A stretch of DNA of 64,000 nt from Paenibacillus pini JCM 16418 (GTDB lineage Bacteria; Bacillota; Bacilli; Paenibacillales; Paenibacillaceae). Shown here one piece after another: positions 54,633-63,374 of this stretch; the stretch's first letter is position 1, and each line of letters begins with the position of its first letter. The notes beneath the pieces were generated by a model, which was not told the DNA's origin, did not search any database, and was given only the letters and a program-made list of their open reading frames with translations. The position numbers were made by a program, and so were the translations under genes. The stretch is taken from assembly GCF_000576305.1 (NCBI RefSeq), contig NZ_BAVZ01000003.1, positions 62,001 through 126,000 on the forward strand, given 5' to 3'.

Positions 54633-55882
54633 GCCATATCGTGTGGATGGAGCCTTCTCTGCCTGCCGGTGATCAATTGGGTGAGGAAAGATGGGTACGG
54701 TCTGAGGACTGCGTTAGGCCGATTTTCAGATTCTTGAAAGCTTTGCTTCGCTTGGGATATGCCAGCAGGGAACTAAGCTGGACCGTGGTTACGGAACGTT
54801 CGCAGCTTGTGCTGAAGCACGATGTGGTAAATCCGGCCCATGCAGGTATTCATGGCTTCATGGGATCGGCCGCCAAGGAATTTGGGGGCTGGGACATCCG
54901 GCTGATCGATGTGGACGACAGGCTCCTGGTTCAGATGGAAGATCTCTTTACCGTTTCTTTGGATTCCCAAGGAGAAACTTGGGCTTACCGAAACCGGGAG
55001 TGGTATAGACAGCGTCTGATCCCCGTTCAATCCTGTGAACCGTCAGCATGCTTGTACAGGCAAAATGGGGTGTACGTCGTGATCGGCGGTGCCGGAGGCA
55101 TTGGAGAAGCTTGGACCGAGCACATGATCCGCACGTATCAGGCACAGGTAATCTGGGTCGGCAGACGAAGCAAAGATGAATGGATTCAAGACAAGCTGGA
55201 CCGTTTAGCGGCATTAGGCCCCGAACCTCTCTATATCGAAGCCGATGCTTCTAAACACACAGATTTGCAGAGAGCATACGAGCAAATTAAGCAGAGACAT
55301 ACTCACATTCACGGCGTGATTCATTCTGCTATCGTCCTGGCAGATCAAAGCCTTATCAACATGGAGGAAGACCGTTTCAACCAGGTCTATTCGGCTAAAG
55401 CGGATGTTTGCGTGCAGATGGCTAGTGTATTCGAGCAAGAAACGCTTGATTTCGTATTGTTCTTCTCCTCCATTCAATCCTTTGCCAGAGCCCCTGGACA
55501 GAGCAATTATTCGGCTGGCTGTACCTTTAAGGATGCTTTTGCACAGAGTCTTTCGCAAGAATGGTCCTGTCCGGTGAAGATCGTGAATTGGAGCTATTGG
55601 GGAAGCTTCGGGATTGTCGTCTCGAAGGAGTATCAAGAGAGGATGGCTCAGGCGGGCGTAGGCTCCATCGAGCCATCGGAGGCGATGAGAACTTTGGATA
55701 TTCTCTTGGGAAGTCCTTTGAACCAGCTTGTTCTGATGAAAACGACGTCACAGGCCACGAGGGAAACCAACGATGCAAAAGAGCAGGTGACGGTATATCC
55801 GGAAAGCTCCGGCGTAAATCTGCAAAATCTCCGCAACAACTATAAGCTGGGTGACCAGAAAAAGTTGCAGTTGATCCATTAA
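54617..55882 (+). CDS. pksN: PksN segment 4: KR13, C-terminus of PksN
   Basis: This is the rest of the KR: structural part (RFLKALLRLGY, NPAHAGIHGF), NADPH loop GGAGGIG near 55085, FSSIQSF, and catalytic Tyr in QSNYSAGC, again with Cys in place of the usual Asn. The protein stops after a short linker (TAA 55880) with no MT or ACP. These open the next gene, so module 13 is divided between PksN (KS-DH-KR) and PksR (MT-ACP). In PksM the equivalent KR-MT junction is continuous, which shows the split is a gene boundary in this copy and not loss of a domain. Reconstructed PksN (39212-55882) is about 5560 codons, as in known clusters. Confidence 0.87.
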   Translation, partial: RLGFVSHIVWMEPSLPAGDQLGEERWVRSEDCVRPIFRFLKALLRLGYASRELSWTVVTERSQLVLKHDVVNPAHAGIHGFMGSAAKEFGGWDIRLIDVDDRLLVQMEDLFTVSLDSQGETWAYRNREWYRQRLIPVQSCEPSACLYRQNGVYVVIGGAGGIGEAWTEHMIRTYQAQVIWVGRRSKDEWIQDKLDRLAALGPEPLYIEADASKHTDLQRAYEQIKQRHTHIHGVIHSAIVLADQSLINMEEDRFNQVYSAKADVCVQMASVFEQETLDFVLFFSSIQSFARAPGQSNYSAGCTFKDAFAQSLSQEWSCPVKIVNWSYWGSFGIVVSKEYQERMAQAGVGSIEPSEAMRTLDILLGSPLNQLVLMKTTSQATRETNDAKEQVTVYPESSGVNLQNLRNNYKLGDQKKLQLIH

Positions 55883-55888
55883 GGAGGG
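55882..55888 (+). promoter_or_regulatory. Ribosome binding site of pksR
   Basis: AGGAGGG overlaps the last base of the pksN stop codon and is eight bases before ATG 55897. Its strength confirms a genuine gene boundary in the middle of module 13. Confidence 0.8.
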
Positions 55889-55896
55889 AACCAAGC

Positions 55897-58800
55897 ATGC
55901 AAAACGTGGAACAGCTTCTTTGCAAGATGGTATGGAGTCAACTACAGTCCATGGGCCTATTCACGCCAACCCATCCCGTTGTCGACCTTAGCTCGAATAT
56001 CGGACTTTCTGCCTTATATCGCAGATGGTTGCAGGAGACCTTAACGGTCATGGCTCGAAATCATTATGTACAGCAAGAAGATAACGTCTATCGGGCTGTG
56101 GATCCCACACTGCTTGATAGCACATCGCTCTGGAGAGAATGGAAAACAGAAACCGCCGAGTGGCTGGCTGACCGCAATAGGTCAGCGATGGTAGATCTGC
56201 TTGACGCGGCCCTGAGATCCTTGCCGGATATTTTATCCGGCAGGGTTCCTGCTACCGATATTTTGTTCCCTGGTTCCTCCATGGCACTTGTTGAAGGCGT
56301 CTACAAGCATAACCCCGTAGCGGATTACTTTAATGAAGTGCTGGCGGATACCTTAATCGCTTATCTGCAGGAACGGTTGAAGCAGAAGCCCGATGCATCG
56401 TTACGCATTTTTGAGATCGGGGCAGGCACGGGTGGTACCAGCGCGATGGTGTTCGAGAAGCTCAAACCCTACCAGAAGCACATCCGGGAATACTGCTATT
56501 CGGATTTGTCCAAAGCATTTCTACTTCATGCGGAGCGGGAGTACGGACAGGAGAATCCTTTTTTGACCTATCGCATTTTCAATGTGCAGGATACTGTATT
56601 GGCCCAGAGCATCGATGCAGGCAGCTACGATGTGGTGATTGCTGCGAACGTGTTGCACGCAACGCCCAATATTCGGCAAACGCTGCGAAATGCCAAGGCT
56701 ATTCTGAAAAACAGGGGGCTGCTCTTACTCAACGAGATCAGCAGCAACAATTTGTTCTCCCACCTAACCTTTGGTCTGCTTGAAGGCTGGTGGTTATACG
56801 ATGATCCCGAGCTGCGGATAGACGGCTGTCCCGCTTTGCTTCCACAAACGTGGCAAAGAGTGCTCGAATCCGAGAACTTTCAGAATGTCATATTTATGGC
56901 CGAGGACCAACATGGACTAGGTCAACAAATCATTGCTGCGGAAAGCGACGGCGTGATTCGGCAGATGCAAGCGCCGGCTGTATTGCCCATCGAGTCCACG
57001 GAACGGGAATTTATGTTCACGAATAAAGAGGCCGTGATAAGTTCGGTAAAAATTGAAGCGAACTCAGCCGCTGCTTCAGGGGATCTGACATCACAGACGT
57101 TACAAGCTGTGAAGGAGATATTAGGGAAAGCGATCAAGCTCTCCCCAGACCGGATCGAGTCCGAGACTTCGTTCGAGAAATACGGGATCGATTCAATTTT
57201 GCAAGTGAGCTTTATTCGTGAATTGGAACAGTTGACCGGCGAGCTTCCCAAAACAGTTTTATTTGAGCACCCGAATGCACAGGAACTCGTTAGTTATTTA
57301 TTAGATCATCATAAAGAAGCCTTACAGCGGCGGTTCGCGTTGTCAATTAGCAATGTCGCTGAACACAAGCATAAGACTCCCGCCAAACCATTAGCTGCCT
57401 TCAAACAAGAAGAACCTGAACGGCGTGTTCCTCCGGTGTTTCATGAAAGTCCATCTCCTGCTTCTTTAGTTAGGCCTAACCGTTTTCTAAAGACGCATGA
57501 AGTTGCCAGCTTTGATATAAAGAGCGGAAGCAGCGGCAAGACAGCAGCACACGAACAGCATGAAAGACGAAACGAACCACGGTATGATGAACGAAATGAC
57601 CCTACGAATGATGGAGCGAACGATATTGCGATCATCGGCATCAGCGGCCGGTATCCGCAGTCGGAGTCGCTAGAGGAATTGTGGCAGCATCTTCAAGCAG
57701 GACGCAACTGTATTACGGAGGCTCCGAAGGAACGTTGGCGTAATTCGCTCGTGAGGCGATTATCGGCCGAAGAACGGCCAATCCAGGAGATGCGGCAAAT
57801 ATACGGGGGATTTCTGAAAGAAATCGACCGGTTCGATTATCAATTGTTTGGAACAGGCCGCCAGCAGGTTATGGAAATGACGCCGGAGCTTCGCTTGTTG
57901 CTGGAAGTCGTCTGGGAAACGTTCGAACATGCGGGCTATGGCAGACTTCGTCTGAACGATGTGCAGAATAAGTCATCCAAAGGGGTCGCCGTGTTTGTCG
58001 GCAATATGTACAATCAATATTTTTGGAGCATTCCTTCGTTGAAGCAAGCTGTGCTTAGTTCCAACGGAACGGACTGGCATCTGGCGAACCGCGTCTCTCA
58101 CTTCTTCAATCTCACGGGTCCCAGCATGGCCGTGAGCTCAGCCTGTTCCAGCTCGATGACGGCAATTCATCTGGCCTGCGAAAGTCTGAAGCAGGGGAGC
58201 TGCTCGATGGCGATAGCCGGGGGGATCAATCTGACTTTGGACGAGTCCAAATTCGAGGTGCTGGCGCGCGCTAATCTATTGGGCAGCGGGCAGGAGAGCA
58301 GAAGCTTTGGCGATGGTAACGGGCTGATCCCTGGTGAAGGCGTCGGTGCGGTCTTGTTGAAACCGCTCGCTATGGCGCTCCGGGACGGCGATCCGATTCA
58401 TGCTGTGATCAAGAGCAGCGCAGCTAATCACAGCGGGGGCCGGCAGATGTACACCGCCCCAGATCCGAAGCAGCAAGCCCGCCTGATGGAGGATTCTCTG
58501 CGGCTAGCTCATATAGATCCCGCTACGATCGGATATGTTGAATCTGCCGCCAACGGCTCGCCTTTGGGCGACTCGATCGAAGTGATTGCTCTGCAGCAGG
58601 CATTTGCCCAGTTTACGGACAAAAAACAGTTCTGCTCATTAGGCTCGATTAAATCAAATTTCGGCCACCTAGAAGCGGCATCGGGCATTTCGCAGCTCAC
58701 AAAAGTAGTTTTGCAGCTAAAGCACGGCGCCCTTGTACCTACACTTCATGCAACTCCGATCAATCCCAATATAAAACTTGGGAATACAGCATTTTATCTT

Positions 58801-59049
58801 CAAGAAACAGGCGAACCCTGGAAACAGATTCAAGATCCGGGCAGCGGGAAGGATTTGCCCAGAAGAAGCATGATCAATTCCTTTGGTGCAGGCGGTGCTT
58901 ATACGAATTTGATCGTGGAAGAATACACCTTGGAATCTCCTTCGAACGCAAGAGGCTTAGTGACGTCACCGCAGGAATTTTTGATTATCTTCTCGGCCAA
59001 GACGAAGTGGAGCTTCTGCAGTATCTCCAGAAAATGCGAAGCTTGCTGA
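55897..59049 (+). CDS. pksR: Bacillaene-type PKS PksR, segment 1 (MT-ACP-KS0)
   Basis: ATG 55897 follows the pksN stop by 14 bases and has AGGAGGG at 55882-55888, the strongest ribosome site in the window. Domains are C-methyltransferase (55897-56965; FEIGAGTGGTSAM, conserved HNPVADYFNEVL), ACP (57085-57300, GIDSI) and KS (57620-58925). The KS has SSACSSS and FGHLEAASG, but the HGTGT element reads ANGS after ESA (58540-58560), so the condensing histidine is replaced by alanine: a KS0 independent of the two NGSGS types. Several conserved KS stretches are also changed (RQVMEMTPELR for the DPQQR region). Sense ends near 59006; one G restored links FSAKTK to VELLQYLQ. Confidence 0.87.
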   Translation: MQNVEQLLCKMVWSQLQSMGLFTPTHPVVDLSSNIGLSALYRRWLQETLTVMARNHYVQQEDNVYRAVDPTLLDSTSLWREWKTETAEWLADRNRSAMVDLLDAALRSLPDILSGRVPATDILFPGSSMALVEGVYKHNPVADYFNEVLADTLIAYLQERLKQKPDASLRIFEIGAGTGGTSAMVFEKLKPYQKHIREYCYSDLSKAFLLHAEREYGQENPFLTYRIFNVQDTVLAQSIDAGSYDVVIAANVLHATPNIRQTLRNAKAILKNRGLLLLNEISSNNLFSHLTFGLLEGWWLYDDPELRIDGCPALLPQTWQRVLESENFQNVIFMAEDQHGLGQQIIAAESDGVIRQMQAPAVLPIESTEREFMFTNKEAVISSVKIEANSAAASGDLTSQTLQAVKEILGKAIKLSPDRIESETSFEKYGIDSILQVSFIRELEQLTGELPKTVLFEHPNAQELVSYLLDHHKEALQRRFALSISNVAEHKHKTPAKPLAAFKQEEPERRVPPVFHESPSPASLVRPNRFLKTHEVASFDIKSGSSGKTAAHEQHERRNEPRYDERNDPTNDGANDIAIIGISGRYPQSESLEELWQHLQAGRNCITEAPKERWRNSLVRRLSAEERPIQEMRQIYGGFLKEIDRFDYQLFGTGRQQVMEMTPELRLLLEVVWETFEHAGYGRLRLNDVQNKSSKGVAVFVGNMYNQYFWSIPSLKQAVLSSNGTDWHLANRVSHFFNLTGPSMAVSSACSSSMTAIHLACESLKQGSCSMAIAGGINLTLDESKFEVLARANLLGSGQESRSFGDGNGLIPGEGVGAVLLKPLAMALRDGDPIHAVIKSSAANHSGGRQMYTAPDPKQQARLMEDSLRLAHIDPATIGYVESAANGSPLGDSIEVIALQQAFAQFTDKKQFCSLGSIKSNFGHLEAASGISQLTKVVLQLKHGALVPTLHATPINPNIKLGNTAFYLQETGEPWKQIQDPGSGKDLPRRSMINSFGAGGAYTNLIVEEYTLESPSNARGLVTSPQEFLIIFSAKTKWSFCSISRKCEAC

Positions 59050-60530
59050 GGGAGAAAGCTTCACTGGATATGAATGTTCTAGCGCAATCTCTGCAAAAAT
59101 TGAACCATGGATTGGATGTACGGGCGGCCTTTGTGACCTCTTCGGCTCACGAACTGGCGGAACAGTTGAATGGTTTCCTTGATTCTCCTTCCTCCTCGCC
59201 AGCTCGCAGGGTGTATACCACCCTAGATCAACAGAGCCCATCTAGGTTCGTGGAAGCGGCAGAGATCCGGGCAGCTCTAGCAGACAAAGAGCTTCGTTAT
59301 CTCGCGCAGCGCTGGGTGGAAGGAGTTACGATTGATTTCGAACCGCTGTATAGAGATCGGCCATCTTCATGGATGGAGCTGCCGCATTATGCATTCGACC
59401 ACGGGGTCGTCTTCCGATTTGAAGAAGATACACCTGTAAGGGGGGACCGTGAGGTCGCGGCGGCGATTAGCTGCGATTATGATGATCCCTACTTAAAAGA
59501 CCACAAGGTAAATGGCGACAGGGTTTTAGTAGGGGCCGTTTTGGCAAGCTTAGCCGTTGAAGCGTTTTTCCACAAGTTTGAGGGCCATAACGAAGCATGT
59601 ATCCGCAAGCTGCATTATCTCGAACCTGTGATCGCGAAGGAAAATCAAATTACGGAGCTGGAAGCCGTTACGTTTCCTCATGATTCTTCGAACGATTTTC
59701 AGATTGCATACCGGCGAAGTCTCGCAGAGGAATGGAAGATAACGGCGGCGGGCCAGTTCCAGACACCAATAGCGGAACTAACTGGAACAAGCAAAGATAT
59801 CGCTGGCATCCGGGGCTTGCTTGATCCTGTTCCTTCATTTAATGCAATCTACGAGAGAGGGGAAGACATCGTTCAGTGGGGGCAGCTCTTTAGAACACTG
59901 ACACAGCTCTATGCAAGTCCTAAGGAACTGCTTGCCAGAGTTGTTTTGAATCCTGATCTGCAAGTGGAAACCAAAGATTATATCTTGAATCCGCTTATTA
60001 CTAACAGCGCTTATTTAGCTATGCTTTATCTAGTCGAAGAAACGGGTATAGAGGGAAGCTTCGTTCCATTTGGCATTCACGAGATTCAAGTGGTTAGGAA
60101 CAAATCTTTTGACAACGGCTGGCTGCATATTAAATTGACGAAAAACTCTGGCGAGATGCTGGTATTCGATGTGGAGGCTGTTAATGAAGACGGTGAGACG
60201 GTGGTTCGTTGTTTGGGATATTCATTGAAACGCTCTGCCTTAAGACGCGTCATACAGCCTGTACAGGATGCTTTCTTGCCTTCGGCCAATTTCAACCATC
60301 AGGATCATGTCTACCGGGGCATTATTAATTATCTAGTAGATAAGCTCGCTAAATCAGCAAATTTGCCTACGATATCCGATATGGAAGCAAATCTTATGGA
60401 GCTTGGTCTCGATTCCTCCAGCTTGCTGGCTATGACCGGGGAAATCGAAAGTGCTACGGGCATTGAACTGAACCCGACATTGTTTTTTGAGTATCCGAGT
60501 CTAAGAGAGCTTGCTGATTTCTTTTCAACT
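57620..60530 (+). other. Double-bond shift module: KS0, DH-like isomerase, ACP
   Basis: The KS lacks the HGTGT histidine. The DH-fold domain keeps its catalytic His but has Asn in place of Asp and Leu in place of the Gln of DxxxQ, and the PG after HxxxG is VG. Structural work on trans-AT enoyl-isomerases shows this His-kept, Asp-lost pattern, and bacillaene and rhizoxin lines use KS0-DH*-ACP for alpha,beta to beta,gamma shifts. A pyran synthase or inactive domain is less likely given the pathway. Confidence 0.7.
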
Positions 60531-63320
60531 CATCACCGCGAATCGTTTATTCCGTTAGTTGAACTTGCTCGGGTGCCTATGAAACTTGTCCCCCCTGAGA
60601 GCAAGATGACAATGATGCCGCAATCTATTGAATGTTATTCAGAGACGGGCAAGCAACATGAGCACGAAGGGATAGCGATCGTCGGCATGTCGGGCCAATT
60701 TGCGGAATGCGAAAATGTAGCGATGTTTTGGGAGAAACAGATTGAGGACAGGGCGGGGACAAGGGGGATTGACGAGAAGGCTACACAACGAGTAAAGAGT
60801 AGCCGGTTAAAGAGATCCGAAGAATTGGATTATACGTTATTTGGGATTTCCGAGGAGGAAGCTGCTTTATTAGATCAGCAACAGTATTTACTGCTGACCC
60901 AAGCTTGGAAAGCCATAGAGGATGCCGGAATCATACCGCAAACCTTATCTGCGAAATCCACGGGTGTATTCATTGCTCACGGTAAAATAGAGTCTCATTC
61001 AGCTGCCGAACAGGAGAGCCGTCCTCCACAAATTGATAGTCCTGCTTCCCGGATGTCTAACTCGGTTTCTTATATATTCAACCTGCGGGGACCTTGCGAG
61101 TCTTATGAGGCTGATTCTTCTTTCTTTGTCGCCTTGAACCGTGCGGTTCAAGCTATACGCGGCAAGGAATGCGAGCAAGCGCTGGTTGGGGATGTCTCTC
61201 TTAGAAGCGATAATACCGGGGTTATTCTGCTTAAGCCGCTGGAACATGCCATTGAAGAAGGCGATCCAGTCTATGCGGTGATTCAAGGTACAGCCGTATT
61301 GCATGGAGGCAGGGGGCTATCATTCAATGCCTCCAGTCCAACCGGAATGACAGACGCCGTGATGTCAGCCTATCAGATTTCGGGTCTGAATCCTCGGACT
61401 ACAGGTTATATCGAAGCCCACGGCTGGAACCCGTTGTCCGAAGATGCTGCTCAGCTGAAGGCGCTGGCAGACGGATACAGGCAGCTCATTAGCATGAATG
61501 CGAGCGATTTACAAGAGGACGTGCCGCGCTATGTCGGTACAATGGCTCCGATATCCGGGATGGCCAGCTTTGTCAAAGTCGTAATGGCATTGCAGCATGG
61601 CGTCGTTCCAGGAACTTCGGGAGTTGGTCCTGACAGCGCAAGCACGGTCGTGGAAGATTTTTCGTTTTTGTTCAGGGAAGAAAGTCTGCCGTGGCAGGTT
61701 CAAAAGAACGTCGATGGCGGCTCCATCTTAAGACGTGCAGATCTTAACCACTCCTCGCCAGGCGGAATGAATGCTTGTGTTGTGCTGGAAGATTATGTTC
61801 CTGCGTTGATGAAGCCGGAGGCGGCTGCGGACGAGAGAGGGCGTTCCGCCCAGATCATTATTTTGTCGGCGAAAACGAAAGAACAGCTGCACGATTCTGC
61901 CCGGCAGATGATTGCTTACGCGCAGCGGCCAACTAGGGCAGCACTATCCGATGCAGCTTATACACTGCAAGTCGGGCGAACGCCAATGGAATACCGGTTG
62001 TCCTTGGTAGTTACCACATGGGGAGATTTAATCCAAAGTTTGCTTAAATACTTGGAATCCGTGAGCACGAGCGACGAACTGCGATCTTCTCTGCCCATAT
62101 ACGAAGGCCGTCCGATGGACGACCCGACGGGCTTCCGGAGCTTGCTCCAAGGAAATCTGGGGGAGACAGTGTATCGTACACTTTATGAAGAACGTGATTA
62201 TGCCAAGCTTGCGCTTTGCTGGGCGCAAGGGGGAGAGGTATCGTGGCAGAAGCTGCGGAAGGGTGAAAAACTGAATAAAATTCACATGCCGACTTATCCA
62301 TTTGTTCGGATTACAAGTCTTGAGCAAGCACCCGAGAAGAAGCGCCGCGTCAAAACGGCAACCAGACCGCCAGTTGGGGAAAGCGCCCTGGATCGTCCGA
62401 ATGGGTATCCCGAACTGTTGTCATTAAACCGGAAAATCGAAGGTCAGCCTGTATTTTGGCTTCATGGAGGGCTCGGCAGTGTCGAAATGTATCAAGCCGT
62501 TGCGGGGAAAAGCGACCGTCCATTCTATGGAATTCAGGCACGCGGTTATTCCAACAGTCGTTCTCCGATCAAGGGGATCGAGAAGATGGCCTCCTATTAT
62601 ATTGAAATTATCCGCTCTGTTCAGGCAAAGGGCCCCTATGATTTGGGCGGTTTTTCATTGGGAGGAATGTTGGCCTACGAAATTACAAGGCAACTGCAGC
62701 TGGCGAAAGAGCAGGTTCGCACGATTGTTATGATTGACTCACCGTTCAGCACTTTGTTTAAAGAGAACAAGCCTTCCACCAAATCGTTGATATTGCAAAC
62801 GATCAACACGATGCTGGTCTCTGTGGCCAAAGATCCGAAAAAAATGACCGAAACGCTCATCAACCGGAACGAAGTGAATATGAAGGTCAAAGATGAAGAG
62901 TTTTTGGACGAGATAATTCGGTTTGCCAGGTCTCGGGGACTGAGCAAAACGGAAGCGCAAATCCGCAGTCATATCAAGAAAAACATTCGTATGCAGAGAG
63001 CTTACGAGTTTGAGGACTACAGTCCCTCTCCACTCCCACGTCCCCAAGAAGTGAGCTGCTATTATCTTAGAAACAAAAGTGGTATTTTCCTGGGTTCCTT
63101 GGAGCCTTTTCTTACAATAGAAGAGGACAAAGTGGAGCTTGATCAAACCAATTATTGGGGGGAATGGCAGCGGCGCATTCCTGAGTTTCAGTTAATCGAT
63201 GTAGAAGCTTCCAACCATATGTTGATGCTGATGGAACCTAAAGCGATGTCTGTAATTACGAAATTTTGCGAGAAAATTTACTCAAAAGCTGAGGCACAAG
63301 TAAGCTTGACAACCCGCTAA
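59007..63320 (+). CDS. pksR: PksR segment 2: DH-like isomerase candidate, ACP, degenerate KS, thioesterase
   Basis: Domains are a DH-fold domain (59450-60235) with His 59502 in HKVNGDRVLVG but NPLITNSAYLA where HPxLLDxxxQ is expected; an ACP (60300-60530, GLDSSSLL); a shortened KS-like domain (60665-61790) with Asp at the cysteine position (EADSSFF, 61113) and no NIGH; the PTYPF linker; and a thioesterase (62400-63300; GGFSLGG with Ser 62655, Asp in MIDSPF, His 63216 in SNHMLML). The combination KS0, His-only DH and ACP is the known signature of a module that moves a double bond from alpha,beta to beta,gamma. The TE should release the chain, as a free acid in bacillaene. No carrier lies between the last KS and the TE. 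Reconstructed PksR is about 2475 codons. Confidence 0.88.
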   Translation: MELLQYLQKMRSLLREKASLDMNVLAQSLQKLNHGLDVRAAFVTSSAHELAEQLNGFLDSPSSSPARRVYTTLDQQSPSRFVEAAEIRAALADKELRYLAQRWVEGVTIDFEPLYRDRPSSWMELPHYAFDHGVVFRFEEDTPVRGDREVAAAISCDYDDPYLKDHKVNGDRVLVGAVLASLAVEAFFHKFEGHNEACIRKLHYLEPVIAKENQITELEAVTFPHDSSNDFQIAYRRSLAEEWKITAAGQFQTPIAELTGTSKDIAGIRGLLDPVPSFNAIYERGEDIVQWGQLFRTLTQLYASPKELLARVVLNPDLQVETKDYILNPLITNSAYLAMLYLVEETGIEGSFVPFGIHEIQVVRNKSFDNGWLHIKLTKNSGEMLVFDVEAVNEDGETVVRCLGYSLKRSALRRVIQPVQDAFLPSANFNHQDHVYRGIINYLVDKLAKSANLPTISDMEANLMELGLDSSSLLAMTGEIESATGIELNPTLFFEYPSLRELADFFSTHHRESFIPLVELARVPMKLVPPESKMTMMPQSIECYSETGKQHEHEGIAIVGMSGQFAECENVAMFWEKQIEDRAGTRGIDEKATQRVKSSRLKRSEELDYTLFGISEEEAALLDQQQYLLLTQAWKAIEDAGIIPQTLSAKSTGVFIAHGKIESHSAAEQESRPPQIDSPASRMSNSVSYIFNLRGPCESYEADSSFFVALNRAVQAIRGKECEQALVGDVSLRSDNTGVILLKPLEHAIEEGDPVYAVIQGTAVLHGGRGLSFNASSPTGMTDAVMSAYQISGLNPRTTGYIEAHGWNPLSEDAAQLKALADGYRQLISMNASDLQEDVPRYVGTMAPISGMASFVKVVMALQHGVVPGTSGVGPDSASTVVEDFSFLFREESLPWQVQKNVDGGSILRRADLNHSSPGGMNACVVLEDYVPALMKPEAAADERGRSAQIIILSAKTKEQLHDSARQMIAYAQRPTRAALSDAAYTLQVGRTPMEYRLSLVVTTWGDLIQSLLKYLESVSTSDELRSSLPIYEGRPMDDPTGFRSLLQGNLGETVYRTLYEERDYAKLALCWAQGGEVSWQKLRKGEKLNKIHMPTYPFVRITSLEQAPEKKRRVKTATRPPVGESALDRPNGYPELLSLNRKIEGQPVFWLHGGLGSVEMYQAVAGKSDRPFYGIQARGYSNSRSPIKGIEKMASYYIEIIRSVQAKGPYDLGGFSLGGMLAYEITRQLQLAKEQVRTIVMIDSPFSTLFKENKPSTKSLILQTINTMLVSVAKDPKKMTETLINRNEVNMKVKDEEFLDEIIRFARSRGLSKTEAQIRSHIKKNIRMQRAYEFEDYSPSPLPRPQEVSCYYLRNKSGIFLGSLEPFLTIEEDKVELDQTNYWGEWQRRIPEFQLIDVEASNHMLMLMEPKAMSVITKFCEKIYSKAEAQVSLTTR

Positions 63321-63360
63321 CACTCCAATAATTACTGCCCATGCTTTGAAATCTACAATA

Positions 63361-63367
63361 AGAGGGG
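63361..63367 (+). promoter_or_regulatory. Ribosome binding site of pksS
   Basis: AGAGGGG is seven bases before ATG 63375. The 54-base gap after the pksR stop holds no visible terminator hairpin or convincing promoter, so pksS is probably co-transcribed. Confidence 0.65.
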
Positions 63368-63374
63368 AATTGTT

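Noticed and set aside
59450..60235. Pyran synthase reading of the DH-like domain in PksR
   Set aside because: Loss of the Asp fits either function, but the preceding KS0, the position next to the TE and the bacillaene pathway favour a double-bond isomerase.
62649..62666. GxSxG motif as a possible acyltransferase domain
   Set aside because: It sits in a C-terminal alpha/beta-hydrolase with the Asp and His of a thioesterase. No AT fold or AT motif occurs anywhere in the window.
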